64,000 nucleotides of DNA from Pseudomonadota bacterium (GCA_026390445.1 JAPLFX010000049.1:18886-82885), one strand, 5' to 3'; numbered from the stretch's first letter, positions 22,678-32,104 are shown. The notes: a model not told the origin generated them from the letters alone. Numbers and translations: made by a program.

Positions 22678-22686
22678 ACTGCTTAT

Positions 22687-22716
22687 AGAATACCTGGCTG
22701 TAAACAACGGCGTCAA
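22687..22716 (-). promoter_or_regulatory. Candidate mraZ promoter
   Basis: Minus strand TTGACG (22716-22711)-N18-TATTCT (22692-22687), directly upstream of the MraZ boxes. Confidence 0.5.
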
Positions 22717-23076
22717 TGGTCACCGCTGCCGCATCGGAACTTGGTTGCGCGTTGACTAAGCACGCATGTAAACAATTTTAATTTTTGCAAGTCATCGCAA
22801 AATGAGACGCAATTCCTGATCTTGTGCAGTCGTGATTAGTCCAAAGATATGATTAGTTACTCGCGCTGACTAGGCCCCTTGGTACGAATGGCCGACGCGT
22901 CGTCTATGCGCCCAATCCTTTGATGAGCAGGCATTGCACGTATCGTGCGGTCGGAAAACATTGCCCCTTGCGGCGTTCATCAATTCGTCTTGTAATAAAC
23001 TAAAGCTCTCTCTACGTGCTGCCGATGGTGGAGCCGTAGGGAGAATAGTGTCTTAATTTTTTTTGGGAGGAAGGTT

Positions 23077-24225
23077 ATGAAGATGAGTGTGAGGCGCTGG
23101 CTTGGCGCTTCGACCCTCGCCCTGTTCGCCAGCTTCGCGGTCGCCGGATGCTCCGGAGATCAAGATGCTGAGGACGGAATCGAGGCCTCGGACAACCAGG
23201 CGGCAGACAATGCCAATGGCAACGCAGTTGCGAGTGAAGACAATGGTGGCGGCGAAAAGCCTGCCGGGGACGAATCTAACGCTGCGCCGACTAATGCTGC
23301 GGGCGCTGATACCGCAGCCGAAGCAGGAGCCGCAGGAGGAAATTCAACCGAAAACGATTTGCAAGAGATCATTACAGAAATGAACGGCCAACAAGGCGGT
23401 GATAAAGAAGCCGCTGCTGGCGCCGAAGGCGCCGCCCCACTCGCAGGCGAAGCCCCTGCCGCAGCTCCGGCTCCTGCCGTGGCAAGCGCTCCCGCTGCAG
23501 CCGCAGCTCCAGCTCCTGCCGCAGCCCCAGCGGCTGGTGGTAACAGTGCTACGGCCGACGCTAAGTCGGCAGCTCTTCCCTTCCAACCCGGCGGCACGCC
23601 GGCAGCTGCTGGGCTCCCCGAGCTTGGCTCGAAAATGTCGTACATCGTCGAAAAGGGCGATACTTTGGCCAAGATCTCGCAAAAGATCTACGGCGCTCCA
23701 AGCCACTGGCAGGAAATGGCAACATTGAGTGGTTTGAGCAATCCAAGCCGCATCTTCCCGGGCGACTTGGTTTACTACACCCTCGACGAAACGGCCGTCA
23801 CTTTTGCCAAGGCCTACGACTCTGTTCAGCGCTCTGAAGAGCAAGTTAAGCCAGGCGATACGCTGGCCACGATCTCCCAGCGGCTGTACGGTTCCACCGA
23901 ATCCTGGCGCACCCTGTGGCGTCATAACGACAAGATCGAAAACCCCGATGTCGTTCAGCCAGGATCCACTGTCTTTTACGTCGCCAAAGGCGCACTGCAA
24001 GCAGCGATCGATCATGTTAAGTCTGGATCAACCACCAACCTAGCTACCCTGAAAGCAAAAGACTCCACCACCACCAACAGCCCAGCGATCTCGGCAAAGA
24101 GTTTGTCCATGTCTCACCATAAAAAACACCACCGCGCTCATGCGCTTGATGCAAGTGTCAACCTGACCCTAAGCCAAACCAACGTCAACGTTTCTGTCAA
24201 CGCTATCAACGCTATCAACGGGTAG
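23077..24225 (+). CDS. Lipoprotein with Ala/Pro-rich linker and two LysM domains
   Basis: Signal peptide with lipobox VAGC; YIVEKGDTLAKISQKIYG and VKPGDTLATISQRLYG LysM repeats; aggaagg RBS. Confidence 0.88.
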   Translation: MKMSVRRWLGASTLALFASFAVAGCSGDQDAEDGIEASDNQAADNANGNAVASEDNGGGEKPAGDESNAAPTNAAGADTAAEAGAAGGNSTENDLQEIITEMNGQQGGDKEAAAGAEGAAPLAGEAPAAAPAPAVASAPAAAAAPAPAAAPAAGGNSATADAKSAALPFQPGGTPAAAGLPELGSKMSYIVEKGDTLAKISQKIYGAPSHWQEMATLSGLSNPSRIFPGDLVYYTLDETAVTFAKAYDSVQRSEEQVKPGDTLATISQRLYGSTESWRTLWRHNDKIENPDVVQPGSTVFYVAKGALQAAIDHVKSGSTTNLATLKAKDSTTTNSPAISAKSLSMSHHKKHHRAHALDASVNLTLSQTNVNVSVNAINAING

Positions 24226-24582
24226 ATCCACAAACTAAAACGAAGTCGCGAGACTTCAGGTGCGATATAAGCATCAGCGACACCAACAAGAAGCAAGATG
24301 TCTTCGGAGTGTAGATCTGGTGTAGGCCTCGTAAGGACCAAGGACGGCGTGCAAAGAAAGACGTTGCCATGATCTAGAGACCAAACGAAGCGGTAGTGCT
24401 GTTGAAAGATCGCCCCTCACTGATTGTCTAGTTGATCTCCTGGCGAAGTTGGCCAACCTAGCCTTGAGACTAAAAGACCACAGCCGAGACTAAGCAGAAC
24501 TTACAACACCGTCCGCTTCCCCTTTTAACTCGCTGAATATAAAGCGAATCGATGTATAGAGCCTGTCTAAGCTACGGGTTGT

Positions 24583-25575
24583 CTAGTCACCTTGACCAAG
24601 CGTGACATGGATCCCCGGCCCGACCAAGGCGTGGTCGATCGTCGCTCCGGCTGGCACCACGGCGCCAGGTAGGAGAACCGAATTGCTGACCCGAGCACCA
24701 GTACCAATTTGCACACCTGACTCAACAACGACATGTGGACCGAGAGTCGCATGGTTGTAGGTGGAAAGTGCGTTCGGCAAAAGTACTCCGTTGGCATCAG
24801 GCAGTGGTACGAGACCTCGGGATTGTCGCAACTGATCCAGCTTAATGGCGCGGCAAAGGTCCGGTTCACGTAAAAGCGCTAGGATTGCTGACCAGTAGAA
24901 TTGGGGAGTACGCAAATCGTGCCAATATCCGCTGTGGACTTCAGCCGCAACGGACCATCCCAGGTCGAGAGCCTTAAGGTAGCCCTTTGAGACAATGTCA
25001 AAGGTGCCGCTTTTAGGTAGCAAGTCGAGTAGTTCAGGCGAAAGAATTTGAGCGCAGGCAAAGTTTCCAGCCTGAGTCGCTGCCTTTGGCGCGGTTTTGC
25101 CGATGGCATGGATACGTCCCAAGTGGTGAAACACGGAACTTTCCCCTTGGATCACCGTGGGAAGCAGCATCATCGAAGCGGCCGCTTGCATCGCACGATG
25201 TCGCTCAAGCAAGGACTTCAGGTCAAAGTCAGAGACGACGTCGCCGTTCAGAACGACCAGGTCGGCATCGCCTAGCCACGAGCGCAGGGGCGGATAGGCG
25301 CCTCCCGTACCGAGCAGTTCTGGTTCGAAAGAAAGAACTAGGCGTTGGCCCAGCGGGTTTTTCTGTACCAGTCGTGCGACCTGCTCAGGATGATAGTGCG
25401 AATTGATCGCAACATCGTCGATTCCGGCCGCGGCGAGATTGGCTAAGGCCAGCTCGAGTGGTGTACCGCCAGCAAACGGCACCAGCGGCTTTGGATAGAT
25501 GTCAGTGAGGGGCCGAAGACGAGTCCCAAGACCTGCGGCAAGGACCATGCCCTTAACCGCGCGAGTCATGGCCAA
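24583..25575 (-). CDS. Sugar-phosphate nucleotidyltransferase (MurU-like) with C-terminal left-handed beta-helix segment
   Basis: GMVLAAGLGTRLRPLTDIYPKPLVPFAG; VVLNGDVVSD; hexapeptide-like tail HATLGPHVVVESGVQIGTGARVSNSVLLPGAVV. Confidence 0.88.
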   Translation of the reverse strand: MAMTRAVKGMVLAAGLGTRLRPLTDIYPKPLVPFAGGTPLELALANLAAAGIDDVAINSHYHPEQVARLVQKNPLGQRLVLSFEPELLGTGGAYPPLRSWLGDADLVVLNGDVVSDFDLKSLLERHRAMQAAASMMLLPTVIQGESSVFHHLGRIHAIGKTAPKAATQAGNFACAQILSPELLDLLPKSGTFDIVSKGYLKALDLGWSVAAEVHSGYWHDLRTPQFYWSAILALLREPDLCRAIKLDQLRQSRGLVPLPDANGVLLPNALSTYNHATLGPHVVVESGVQIGTGARVSNSVLLPGAVVPAGATIDHALVGPGIHVTLGQGD

Positions 25576-26650
25576 CCTGATTCAAGTGAGCGCGCAGGCG
25601 CTGTAGTAGAGGTCCGGAGATAAATGGCCAGCGCGCATCCAGGACAGCCTGGTCCTCAATGGTTGCCAGAGCACTTGGTACATATTTTAGGTAATCGCCA
25701 CGTTGTTTATCTAGGGTTAGAAAGCCAAAGCTACCGATCGCCTTTAGCTGCCTTTGCAAAAGCATGGGCCGCCACAAAGCGGCTGCCTCGGCATAAACGT
25801 CGGCGCCGTTGGCCTGGCGAATGACTTCAAGTCCGTCGTCGAGCAGCTGCCGACGCAAAACACCGTTGAATGGCACATACGAGTCGAAGCATAGGGAGAC
25901 AAGGTCGTAGGATGCGGGACCCAACCGCGCGTCTTGAAAGTCTATCACTGCAAGCTTGTCGTCTTTGACCATGATGTTGCGTGAATGCAGGTCGCGATGA
26001 ACGAAGTATCGCGAATTCGCGGCCAATGTTTCGCTCAGGATCTGCACGTCGCGGTTGAACTGGGTCTCTTCCGCCGCTGTTAGAATCACGCCTGCAACCG
26101 GCCTGGCGTATTTTTGCATGAAGAAGTTTAGCTCCCAAGTGAACCGTTCGGTATCAAAACCGCGCTTGCACCAAATGGAGCTTTCGTTCCGGGGGATGCC
26201 GAGAAAGCGTGCCACGATGCCGGAGCACTGACGGTACAATGTTCGGATATCGGTCATGCGCTGGGTTTGAATGTTTTGTAAGACGATGCCTTCTAGCATT
26301 TGATTGCCGTAGTCTTCGATAAGAAGGGCTGCATGGGCCGTTAGGGCGTTGCTGACGCGAGGTACAAAGACCCCTTGCTCGGCCAACAAATTGGCAATCG
26401 TGATCCATTCGTAGCCGCCTGATTTGAGCGCCTCGGCGTCGCTGCCTGATAGCTGCATGAGGACTAGCGGGTTTGGCAATTCCGGCGACCTAATTCGGTA
26501 ATAACAGCGATCTGACCCGTCGCCGGCTAGCCACTCCATGGCAACTGAGTGAACGCCGAGGGTTTGGGCGATCAGGGTGGGCGGCGGCGGCTTCAAGGCA
26601 TCGTTGCGCTGCTTAGAGAGTGAGGAAGTCAAGGTCTGGACCCATCTCAA
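25553..26650 (-). CDS. Aminoglycoside phosphotransferase-fold sugar kinase (AmgK-like)
   Basis: YFVHRDLHSRNIMVKDDKLAVIDFQDARLGPASYDLVSL kinase catalytic/metal motifs. Confidence 0.82.
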   Translation of the reverse strand: MRWVQTLTSSLSKQRNDALKPPPPTLIAQTLGVHSVAMEWLAGDGSDRCYYRIRSPELPNPLVLMQLSGSDAEALKSGGYEWITIANLLAEQGVFVPRVSNALTAHAALLIEDYGNQMLEGIVLQNIQTQRMTDIRTLYRQCSGIVARFLGIPRNESSIWCKRGFDTERFTWELNFFMQKYARPVAGVILTAAEETQFNRDVQILSETLAANSRYFVHRDLHSRNIMVKDDKLAVIDFQDARLGPASYDLVSLCFDSYVPFNGVLRRQLLDDGLEVIRQANGADVYAEAAALWRPMLLQRQLKAIGSFGFLTLDKQRGDYLKYVPSALATIEDQAVLDARWPFISGPLLQRLRAHLNQVGHDSRG

Positions 26651-27545
26651 TGCGAAGTGAATTGGACCGGCTTAAGTAAAGTTCGCCGTCTAACGTATAG
26701 TCGAACGGCCGTTCTTGCTCGACGAGCAGTCCGCGACAACAAAAGCTTATCTTACCCTTTCCGATGCCGTCTTGTCTTGTCGCCAAGATCACGGGAAGTT
26801 GCCATAAAACATCCTTTGCCGACATCGTAAAGCTACTGCACTGAAAGCCGCTTTCTTCGTTGCTCAGTAGGTGAAACAAGGGGTAACCAAGCGGCAGCTT
26901 AGAGACGGTCGAACAGAACACAGCACAGCTAAGGTGCGAGTGCGCCGGCCCCACGTCGGGTGTTAATGTGTGGTGCAGATCGCTGACTACTCGGGCAAAT
27001 AGCTCCCCGTTGAACAGGCGCGACCCCCACACCTTTACCGCCAATGCAAGGGCGCCGAGCGGGCCGCTTTTGCGTCGGTAGTATTCTTTGAGAAAGGCTG
27101 GAGCCAGTCCATCAGCGAAAAGAAAGCCGTAGTTACCTTCGATCTTAAGTGACCGCAGTCGGCGCCAAGGGAGGTCGCCTAAACCCGAGTGACCTTCGAC
27201 CAGGCGAAAAAGCACCTGCTCGGGTGAACCGCGGATACCCAGGTTGTTTGCCAGAACGTTGATGGTCCCGCCGCGCAACAGGGCGATACGTGGCAGCGGC
27301 TGATCTTTATATTCCCGGATAAATGCCGTGAGCGTTCGCGAGATGGTCCCGTCGCCGCCGTTTATGGCAAGGATCCGAATGCCCTTTTCTTTGAAGTCTC
27401 GTGCGACTCGGCCGAGGTCTGCCAGGGTGTTGGTGACCTCTAGCTGCCCTTGAGCTCCCAGGATAAACCCTAACAGGGCAGTGCGACTGGGATTTCGCCT
27501 ATTCAACTTCGAGTGGGGATTTGTTATGATCCCGATCCCTGACAT
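26613..27545 (-). CDS. Diacylglycerol kinase-family lipid kinase
   Basis: IITNPHSKLNRRNP, ILAINGGDGTISRTL, LLRGGTINVLANNLGI. Confidence 0.85.
   Translation of the reverse strand: MSGIGIITNPHSKLNRRNPSRTALLGFILGAQGQLEVTNTLADLGRVARDFKEKGIRILAINGGDGTISRTLTAFIREYKDQPLPRIALLRGGTINVLANNLGIRGSPEQVLFRLVEGHSGLGDLPWRRLRSLKIEGNYGFLFADGLAPAFLKEYYRRKSGPLGALALAVKVWGSRLFNGELFARVVSDLHHTLTPDVGPAHSHLSCAVFCSTVSKLPLGYPLFHLLSNEESGFQCSSFTMSAKDVLWQLPVILATRQDGIGKGKISFCCRGLLVEQERPFDYTLDGELYLSRSNSLRIEMGPDLDFLTL
27502..27530 (+). promoter_or_regulatory. Candidate promoter of the rpoH-like gene
   Basis: ttcaac (27502-27507)-N17-tatgat (27525-27530), about 50 nt upstream of the GTG start at 27581. Confidence 0.45.
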
Positions 27546-27580
27546 CGTGTGGCACCTTTCTTTAATAGGGGCTCAGCCTG

Positions 27581-28474
27581 GTGACGAAACTACCTGCAGT
27601 GCGGTCCAGCGGGCATTCGCCCGCGATTTTGTCGCCGCTTCAGTTATATCTTCAGCAGATAGCCAAATATCCATTGCTTGAGCCTGAAGAGGAGTATGAG
27701 CTGGCCCGCCAACAGTTTGATGGCGGCGACGTCGGTGCAGCCCACCGACTTGTGACGGCGAATTTACGGCTAGTGGTTAAGATAGCGAACGATTTTCGGC
27801 AAGCACAGCTCAATCTTTTGGATTTAATTCAAGAAGGCAACTACGGCCTCATGCAAGCGGTTAAGCGCTTCAACCCGTACAAAGGCGTTAAGCTGTCCAG
27901 TTACGCCGCGTGGTGGATCCGAGCTTATATCCTTAAGCACATCATGGACAATAAAAGCCATGTCAAGATTGGCACGACTTCAGACCAACGCAAGCTCTAT
28001 TACAACCTAGAAAAGACCGCTCGCAAACTGCTCCAGGAATACGATCATGTTGATCCAAAGATGCTGGCCGAGCATCTGCATGTCCGGGAAAAGGACGTGC
28101 GCGAGATGCAGGCACGGTTAGCCGCACCCGATCTATCGCTCGATGCGCCCATAGGCGACGAGGACAGCAGCTCGACGCACGGACAGATGCTTGCCGCAGC
28201 AGGTAAAGGTGCCGATGATGTCCTCGCGGATGAGGAGGTTCGAACGATTTTCGCTGAGCATTTGGCGACCTTTCGGGAAACCCTCAAGGGCCGAGACCTC
28301 GAGATTTTTGACGCCAGGCTGATGGCCGAAGATCCGCTTACTTTGCAGGAGATCGGCGATCGCTATGGCGTCAGCCGGGAGCGTGCGCGACAGATCGAGG
28401 CGCGCATCGTGCAAAAGCTGCGTACATTTGTCGGTGCGCAGGGGCAACTGGATGCTGAAGTGATTCGGCGTTAA
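27581..28474 (+). CDS. rpoH: RNA polymerase sigma factor, RpoH (sigma32)-like
   Basis: LDLIQEGNYGLMQAVKRFNPYKGVKLSSYAAWWIRAYILKHIMDN region 2; region 4 GDRYGVSRERARQIEARI. Confidence 0.9.
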   Translation: MTKLPAVRSSGHSPAILSPLQLYLQQIAKYPLLEPEEEYELARQQFDGGDVGAAHRLVTANLRLVVKIANDFRQAQLNLLDLIQEGNYGLMQAVKRFNPYKGVKLSSYAAWWIRAYILKHIMDNKSHVKIGTTSDQRKLYYNLEKTARKLLQEYDHVDPKMLAEHLHVREKDVREMQARLAAPDLSLDAPIGDEDSSSTHGQMLAAAGKGADDVLADEEVRTIFAEHLATFRETLKGRDLEIFDARLMAEDPLTLQEIGDRYGVSRERARQIEARIVQKLRTFVGAQGQLDAEVIRR

Positions 28475-30534
28475 AACCGTGGGGACTTGTTTTGACCTAG
28501 GCTGCTGCGAAGAGCCCCAAGGCGCTGCAGGGTCTGACTCTTGCGCGCCTGCTCAGCGTTCTGTCGCGACACCGGACTGGCGTCCTCCGTATTGAGGGCA
28601 AATGCCGCGGCCGGGACTTCAGCGAGAAAGCGCGACGGCATTCGTGTTTGCTTACCTTGATATCCAGAATTTCTATCGAGACAATACGAAAGAAACAGAC
28701 GGCGCTTGGCTCTGGTGAGTGCCACATAAAATAGGCGCCGCTCTTCGCAGACGGCCTGCGGGTCTTGCAGACTGTTTTTGTGCGGGAGCATTTGCTCCTC
28801 AAGACCGATCACGAAGACAGCGGGGAACTCCAGACCTTTTGCTGCGTGTATCGACATCAGTGATACCGACGAATGGCCTTTGTCCTTTTCGGCCTTAAAA
28901 TCGGTGTCAAGTGCAAGGGAATCGAGTAGGTCCTCGATGTTAATGGTACCTTGCTCGGCTTTGATGTCGGCGGCTAAGGTGGCAATCCATTGGGGAAGAC
29001 TCCGAAGGTTTGCAACTTTACGGTCGCGCGAGCCAGCGTCTTGGGTGCGCAGACGAACGTCTTGCTCCAGGCCAGTCAGTTTGAGAATCGCGGTCCCCAA
29101 TGCGGCGAAATCTTCGCCACTATTTAGCGGCAAGGTGCATAGCTGATGGATCAATTCATGGAAACCACGAACAGACGAGTGGCCGGCGAACTCCGCCGAG
29201 CTGATAACGGCGTAGGGGCTAATTCCTAGCGTTTTAGCGCTCTCTTCTATGCGCTCTAGGGTTTTAATGCCGATACCGCGACTCGGTGTGTTGATCACTC
29301 GCCACAAGGCCAGGCGGTCCTCGTTCTTCAACACTAGGCGCAGGTAGCAGATAAAATCTTTGATCTCTTTGCGCTCAAAGAAGCTTTGCCCACCGTAGGT
29401 CTTGTAGCTGATGCGGGCTTCACGTAGCGCTAGTTCGATGGCCTTAGCTTGGTTGTTGGCGCGATATAAAACGCTGATATCCTGAGGGTTCATTCCCGAA
29501 CCAAGCAGTCCAAGGCACTTTTCGGCAACCAAGTTGGCTTCTGCCGTCTCATCCTCGCACGGACTCAGAACAATCGGGCTGCTGTCTGTGGAGGCACTCC
29601 AAAGAGTCTTATCCTTGCGCTGTGCATTATTCTTAATAACGGTGTTGGCAGCGCCTAAAATGACGTTTGAGCAGCGATAATTTTGCTCAAGTTTGATGAT
29701 TTTAGTCCCGGGGAACATTTTTTCGAAACGCTCTAAGACCTCATACATCGCGCCGCGCCAGCTGTAGATTGACTGGTCATCGTCACCGACAACGCAGACA
29801 TCATGGGAGTCACTGGCAATTTGTTCGAGAATGGCTAATTGGGCTTGATTGGTGTCTTGATATTCATCGACCATGATGTGACGAAAACGCCGCCTAACGG
29901 CTTCGCGGATATCAGGGTGTTGCTGTAGAAGAAAGACCGTACGGTAGATGCAGTCGTCAAAGTCGATGACGCGGTTCAGTCGTAGCTGGCGTTCATAAAG
30001 CTCGAAAACCTCGCCAAGCACGGCCAGGTCAAAATTCATCAGCGCCCGACCGCCGCCGCGGCGAACATCGTCCGGTGTGAGGAGGTGGTTCTTTGCGACG
30101 CCGATTTGGGCGTGGAGCTTATCGGCTTGGTACACCCCACCCCAGTTCTTTTCCTCGAGTCCTTTGCGGACCAAATCGATTTGGTCAGCGGTGCCGGCCA
30201 AGCTGAAGCCAGGGGTCAGGCCGGCCTGAACGGGATAGCGCCGAAGTAGATTCAGGCAAAAACTGTGAAAGGTCCCAAGCCATACTTTTTTCGCTCGGCC
30301 GCCGACCAGGGCCTTGGTGCGCTCGGCCATTTCCTTGGCAGCTTTGTTGGTAAACGATAGAGCAACGATGGAATCACCTGGGATGCCGCAGCCCAGCATG
30401 TAGCCGATCCGGTAGGTGATGACTCTGGTTTTGCCGGTACCGGCCCCAGCTAGGATCATCAGTGGGCCAGACGTATGGGTTACAGCGTCGCGTTGTTCAG
30501 CATTTAGGTCATCAATCTTGAAGTGCATGGGCAT
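28471..30534 (-). CDS. UvrD/Rep/PcrA-family superfamily 1 DNA helicase
   Basis: LNAEQRDAVTHTSGPLMILAGAGTGKTRVIT, DEYQDTNQAQ, VVGDDDQSIYSWRGA. Confidence 0.95.
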   Translation of the reverse strand: MPMHFKIDDLNAEQRDAVTHTSGPLMILAGAGTGKTRVITYRIGYMLGCGIPGDSIVALSFTNKAAKEMAERTKALVGGRAKKVWLGTFHSFCLNLLRRYPVQAGLTPGFSLAGTADQIDLVRKGLEEKNWGGVYQADKLHAQIGVAKNHLLTPDDVRRGGGRALMNFDLAVLGEVFELYERQLRLNRVIDFDDCIYRTVFLLQQHPDIREAVRRRFRHIMVDEYQDTNQAQLAILEQIASDSHDVCVVGDDDQSIYSWRGAMYEVLERFEKMFPGTKIIKLEQNYRCSNVILGAANTVIKNNAQRKDKTLWSASTDSSPIVLSPCEDETAEANLVAEKCLGLLGSGMNPQDISVLYRANNQAKAIELALREARISYKTYGGQSFFERKEIKDFICYLRLVLKNEDRLALWRVINTPSRGIGIKTLERIEESAKTLGISPYAVISSAEFAGHSSVRGFHELIHQLCTLPLNSGEDFAALGTAILKLTGLEQDVRLRTQDAGSRDRKVANLRSLPQWIATLAADIKAEQGTINIEDLLDSLALDTDFKAEKDKGHSSVSLMSIHAAKGLEFPAVFVIGLEEQMLPHKNSLQDPQAVCEERRLFYVALTRAKRRLFLSYCLDRNSGYQGKQTRMPSRFLAEVPAAAFALNTEDASPVSRQNAEQARKSQTLQRLGALRSSLGQNKSPRF

Positions 30535-30619
30535 CCATTGGGTAGCCAGCCAGGGGCTACCTTGATCTTCCGCAGCCTATCGGCTAATGTCCGCTTCTTG
30601 CTATACCTGGAGGATCTCG

Positions 30620-30991
30620 ATGAGTCTAATGCAACTAGTTTTCACCGCTTCGGACGCTTTTGCTCAAGCCGCCGATACTGCTGCCCCTGGTAAAGGTCCA
30701 TCTTTGGTAGAGATGCTGGCCATGCCGGTTGGCTTTTTGTTTATCATGTACTTCTTCATCATTCGCCCTCAGCAAAAGAAGGCCAAGGATCAGAGCGACT
30801 TGCTGACCAATCTGAAGGCTGGTGACGAAGTCGTCACGTCCGGCGGAATCATCGGTAAGGTGCGGGCCGTTGCCGAAGCCTTCGTCACCTTAGAGGTGGC
30901 TAATAATGTCGCGATTAAAGTGCTAAAAGCCAATGTCAGCGGCTTGACTAAGGCACCTGTCGCGGTAGTCAAGGACGCAGTGAAGGCCTGA
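30620..30991 (+). CDS. yajC: Preprotein translocase subunit YajC
   Basis: FLFIMYFFIIRPQQKKAKD..LKAGDEVVTSGGIIGKV; ATG at 30620 with ggagg upstream. Confidence 0.93.
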   Translation: MSLMQLVFTASDAFAQAADTAAPGKGPSLVEMLAMPVGFLFIMYFFIIRPQQKKAKDQSDLLTNLKAGDEVVTSGGIIGKVRAVAEAFVTLEVANNVAIKVLKANVSGLTKAPVAVVKDAVKA

Positions 30992-31097
30992 TGTCTGGTC
31001 AGGTCGCTGGTGATTTGCTTAGCCCTCGTGTCATGGTTCTGACGGTCTGCTACTATAGAGTGGAATCGCGATCATCACGCCCGGAGGCTACGCCGGA

Positions 31098-32102
31098 ATG
31101 ACCAAGCTGATGCTGGTAAACGCTGTGTCTGTTTGTTGCGCCGGGTGGCTGCTTAGTTCCGCCGCTTACGGCAAGGCTGATCCAGTGCCGCATTTGCCGG
31201 ATGAGTATGAAACGACCAGCGGCCACGGCATAGCCATGAACAATGCTGGTTATGCCCAAAACGATGGCTTTACGGCGGTTCGTGCAAACCCGGCGCTGCT
31301 GTCGACGCAAAGGGACTACACGGTCTCGGCCGGCTACCATTGGCCAACGGCAGGTCGTGATTATTTTCAGGCGGGAGTGGTCGACGCTAAGACCTCACCG
31401 GTCGCCGCTGGGGTGAGCTACACGGGCTACACCGATGACTTCTCCTACCCGGTAGATCCGGCCTCGGCTAAAGCAACGGGCGCATCGCTCTATGATTCGC
31501 CCGTAACACGCCGAGCGAGCATTGCTGTGGCCAGTGTTTTCGGCCAGTTTTCCTTGGGCCTTGGCGGTACCTATGTCGAGGCTCATCCGGCTCCAGGTTC
31601 GACGCAGCAGCAAAGCGGCGCCACGCGAATTTCGGGATTTTGTTTGAACGCTGGGATCGCCGCGTCCATGTCCCCAGAATGGCACTTTGGGGCAGCCATC
31701 GAGAATGCTTCCAGTCGCAAGATCAAAGACTACGATCCCCGCACGTTCAAAATCGGTACGGCCTATAATGCGTCGCCCATGCTCACTCTTTTTCTCGACG
31801 CGCGGCAACGTGACCGGGTCCCTGAGTACGAAGACCAAATTAGCCTCGACAATCCTAGCCAAAGCATTACGTTAAGTCAGCCGGAGCGGCTGGTAATTGG
31901 GTCTGCTGTGGCGATGGTGCAGGACTATCTGCGGCTGACCGCCTCGTACGGTCAATCAACCACTGACGGCCGCCGACTGCTTTCTGGCGGGGCAGCACTG
32001 ATCAGTAAGAATTTCACCCTGTCCTATGCGGCATCACGTCCGTACATGAAGATCCCAGGCGCGCATCAGGTCGTTACTCTTAGCTTTGAAATGGCGATGT
32101 AA
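31098..32102 (+). CDS. Putative outer-membrane beta-barrel-like protein
   Basis: Signal peptide, alternating beta-strand pattern, GYAQNDGFTAVRANPALL region typical of PorV/FadL-like proteins. Confidence 0.55.
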   Translation: MTKLMLVNAVSVCCAGWLLSSAAYGKADPVPHLPDEYETTSGHGIAMNNAGYAQNDGFTAVRANPALLSTQRDYTVSAGYHWPTAGRDYFQAGVVDAKTSPVAAGVSYTGYTDDFSYPVDPASAKATGASLYDSPVTRRASIAVASVFGQFSLGLGGTYVEAHPAPGSTQQQSGATRISGFCLNAGIAASMSPEWHFGAAIENASSRKIKDYDPRTFKIGTAYNASPMLTLFLDARQRDRVPEYEDQISLDNPSQSITLSQPERLVIGSAVAMVQDYLRLTASYGQSTTDGRRLLSGGAALISKNFTLSYAASRPYMKIPGAHQVVTLSFEMAM

Positions 32103-32104
32103 AA

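Noticed and set aside
23400-23560. Repetitive GC-rich tract considered as a tandem repeat or CRISPR-like array
   Set aside because: Imperfect codon-level Ala/Pro repeat inside the lipoprotein linker, with no repeat-spacer structure.
23160-24015. Minus-strand ORFs (170 and 223 aa) opposite the LysM lipoprotein
   Set aside because: Ala/Pro/Ser-rich complements of the low-complexity linker; shadow ORFs.
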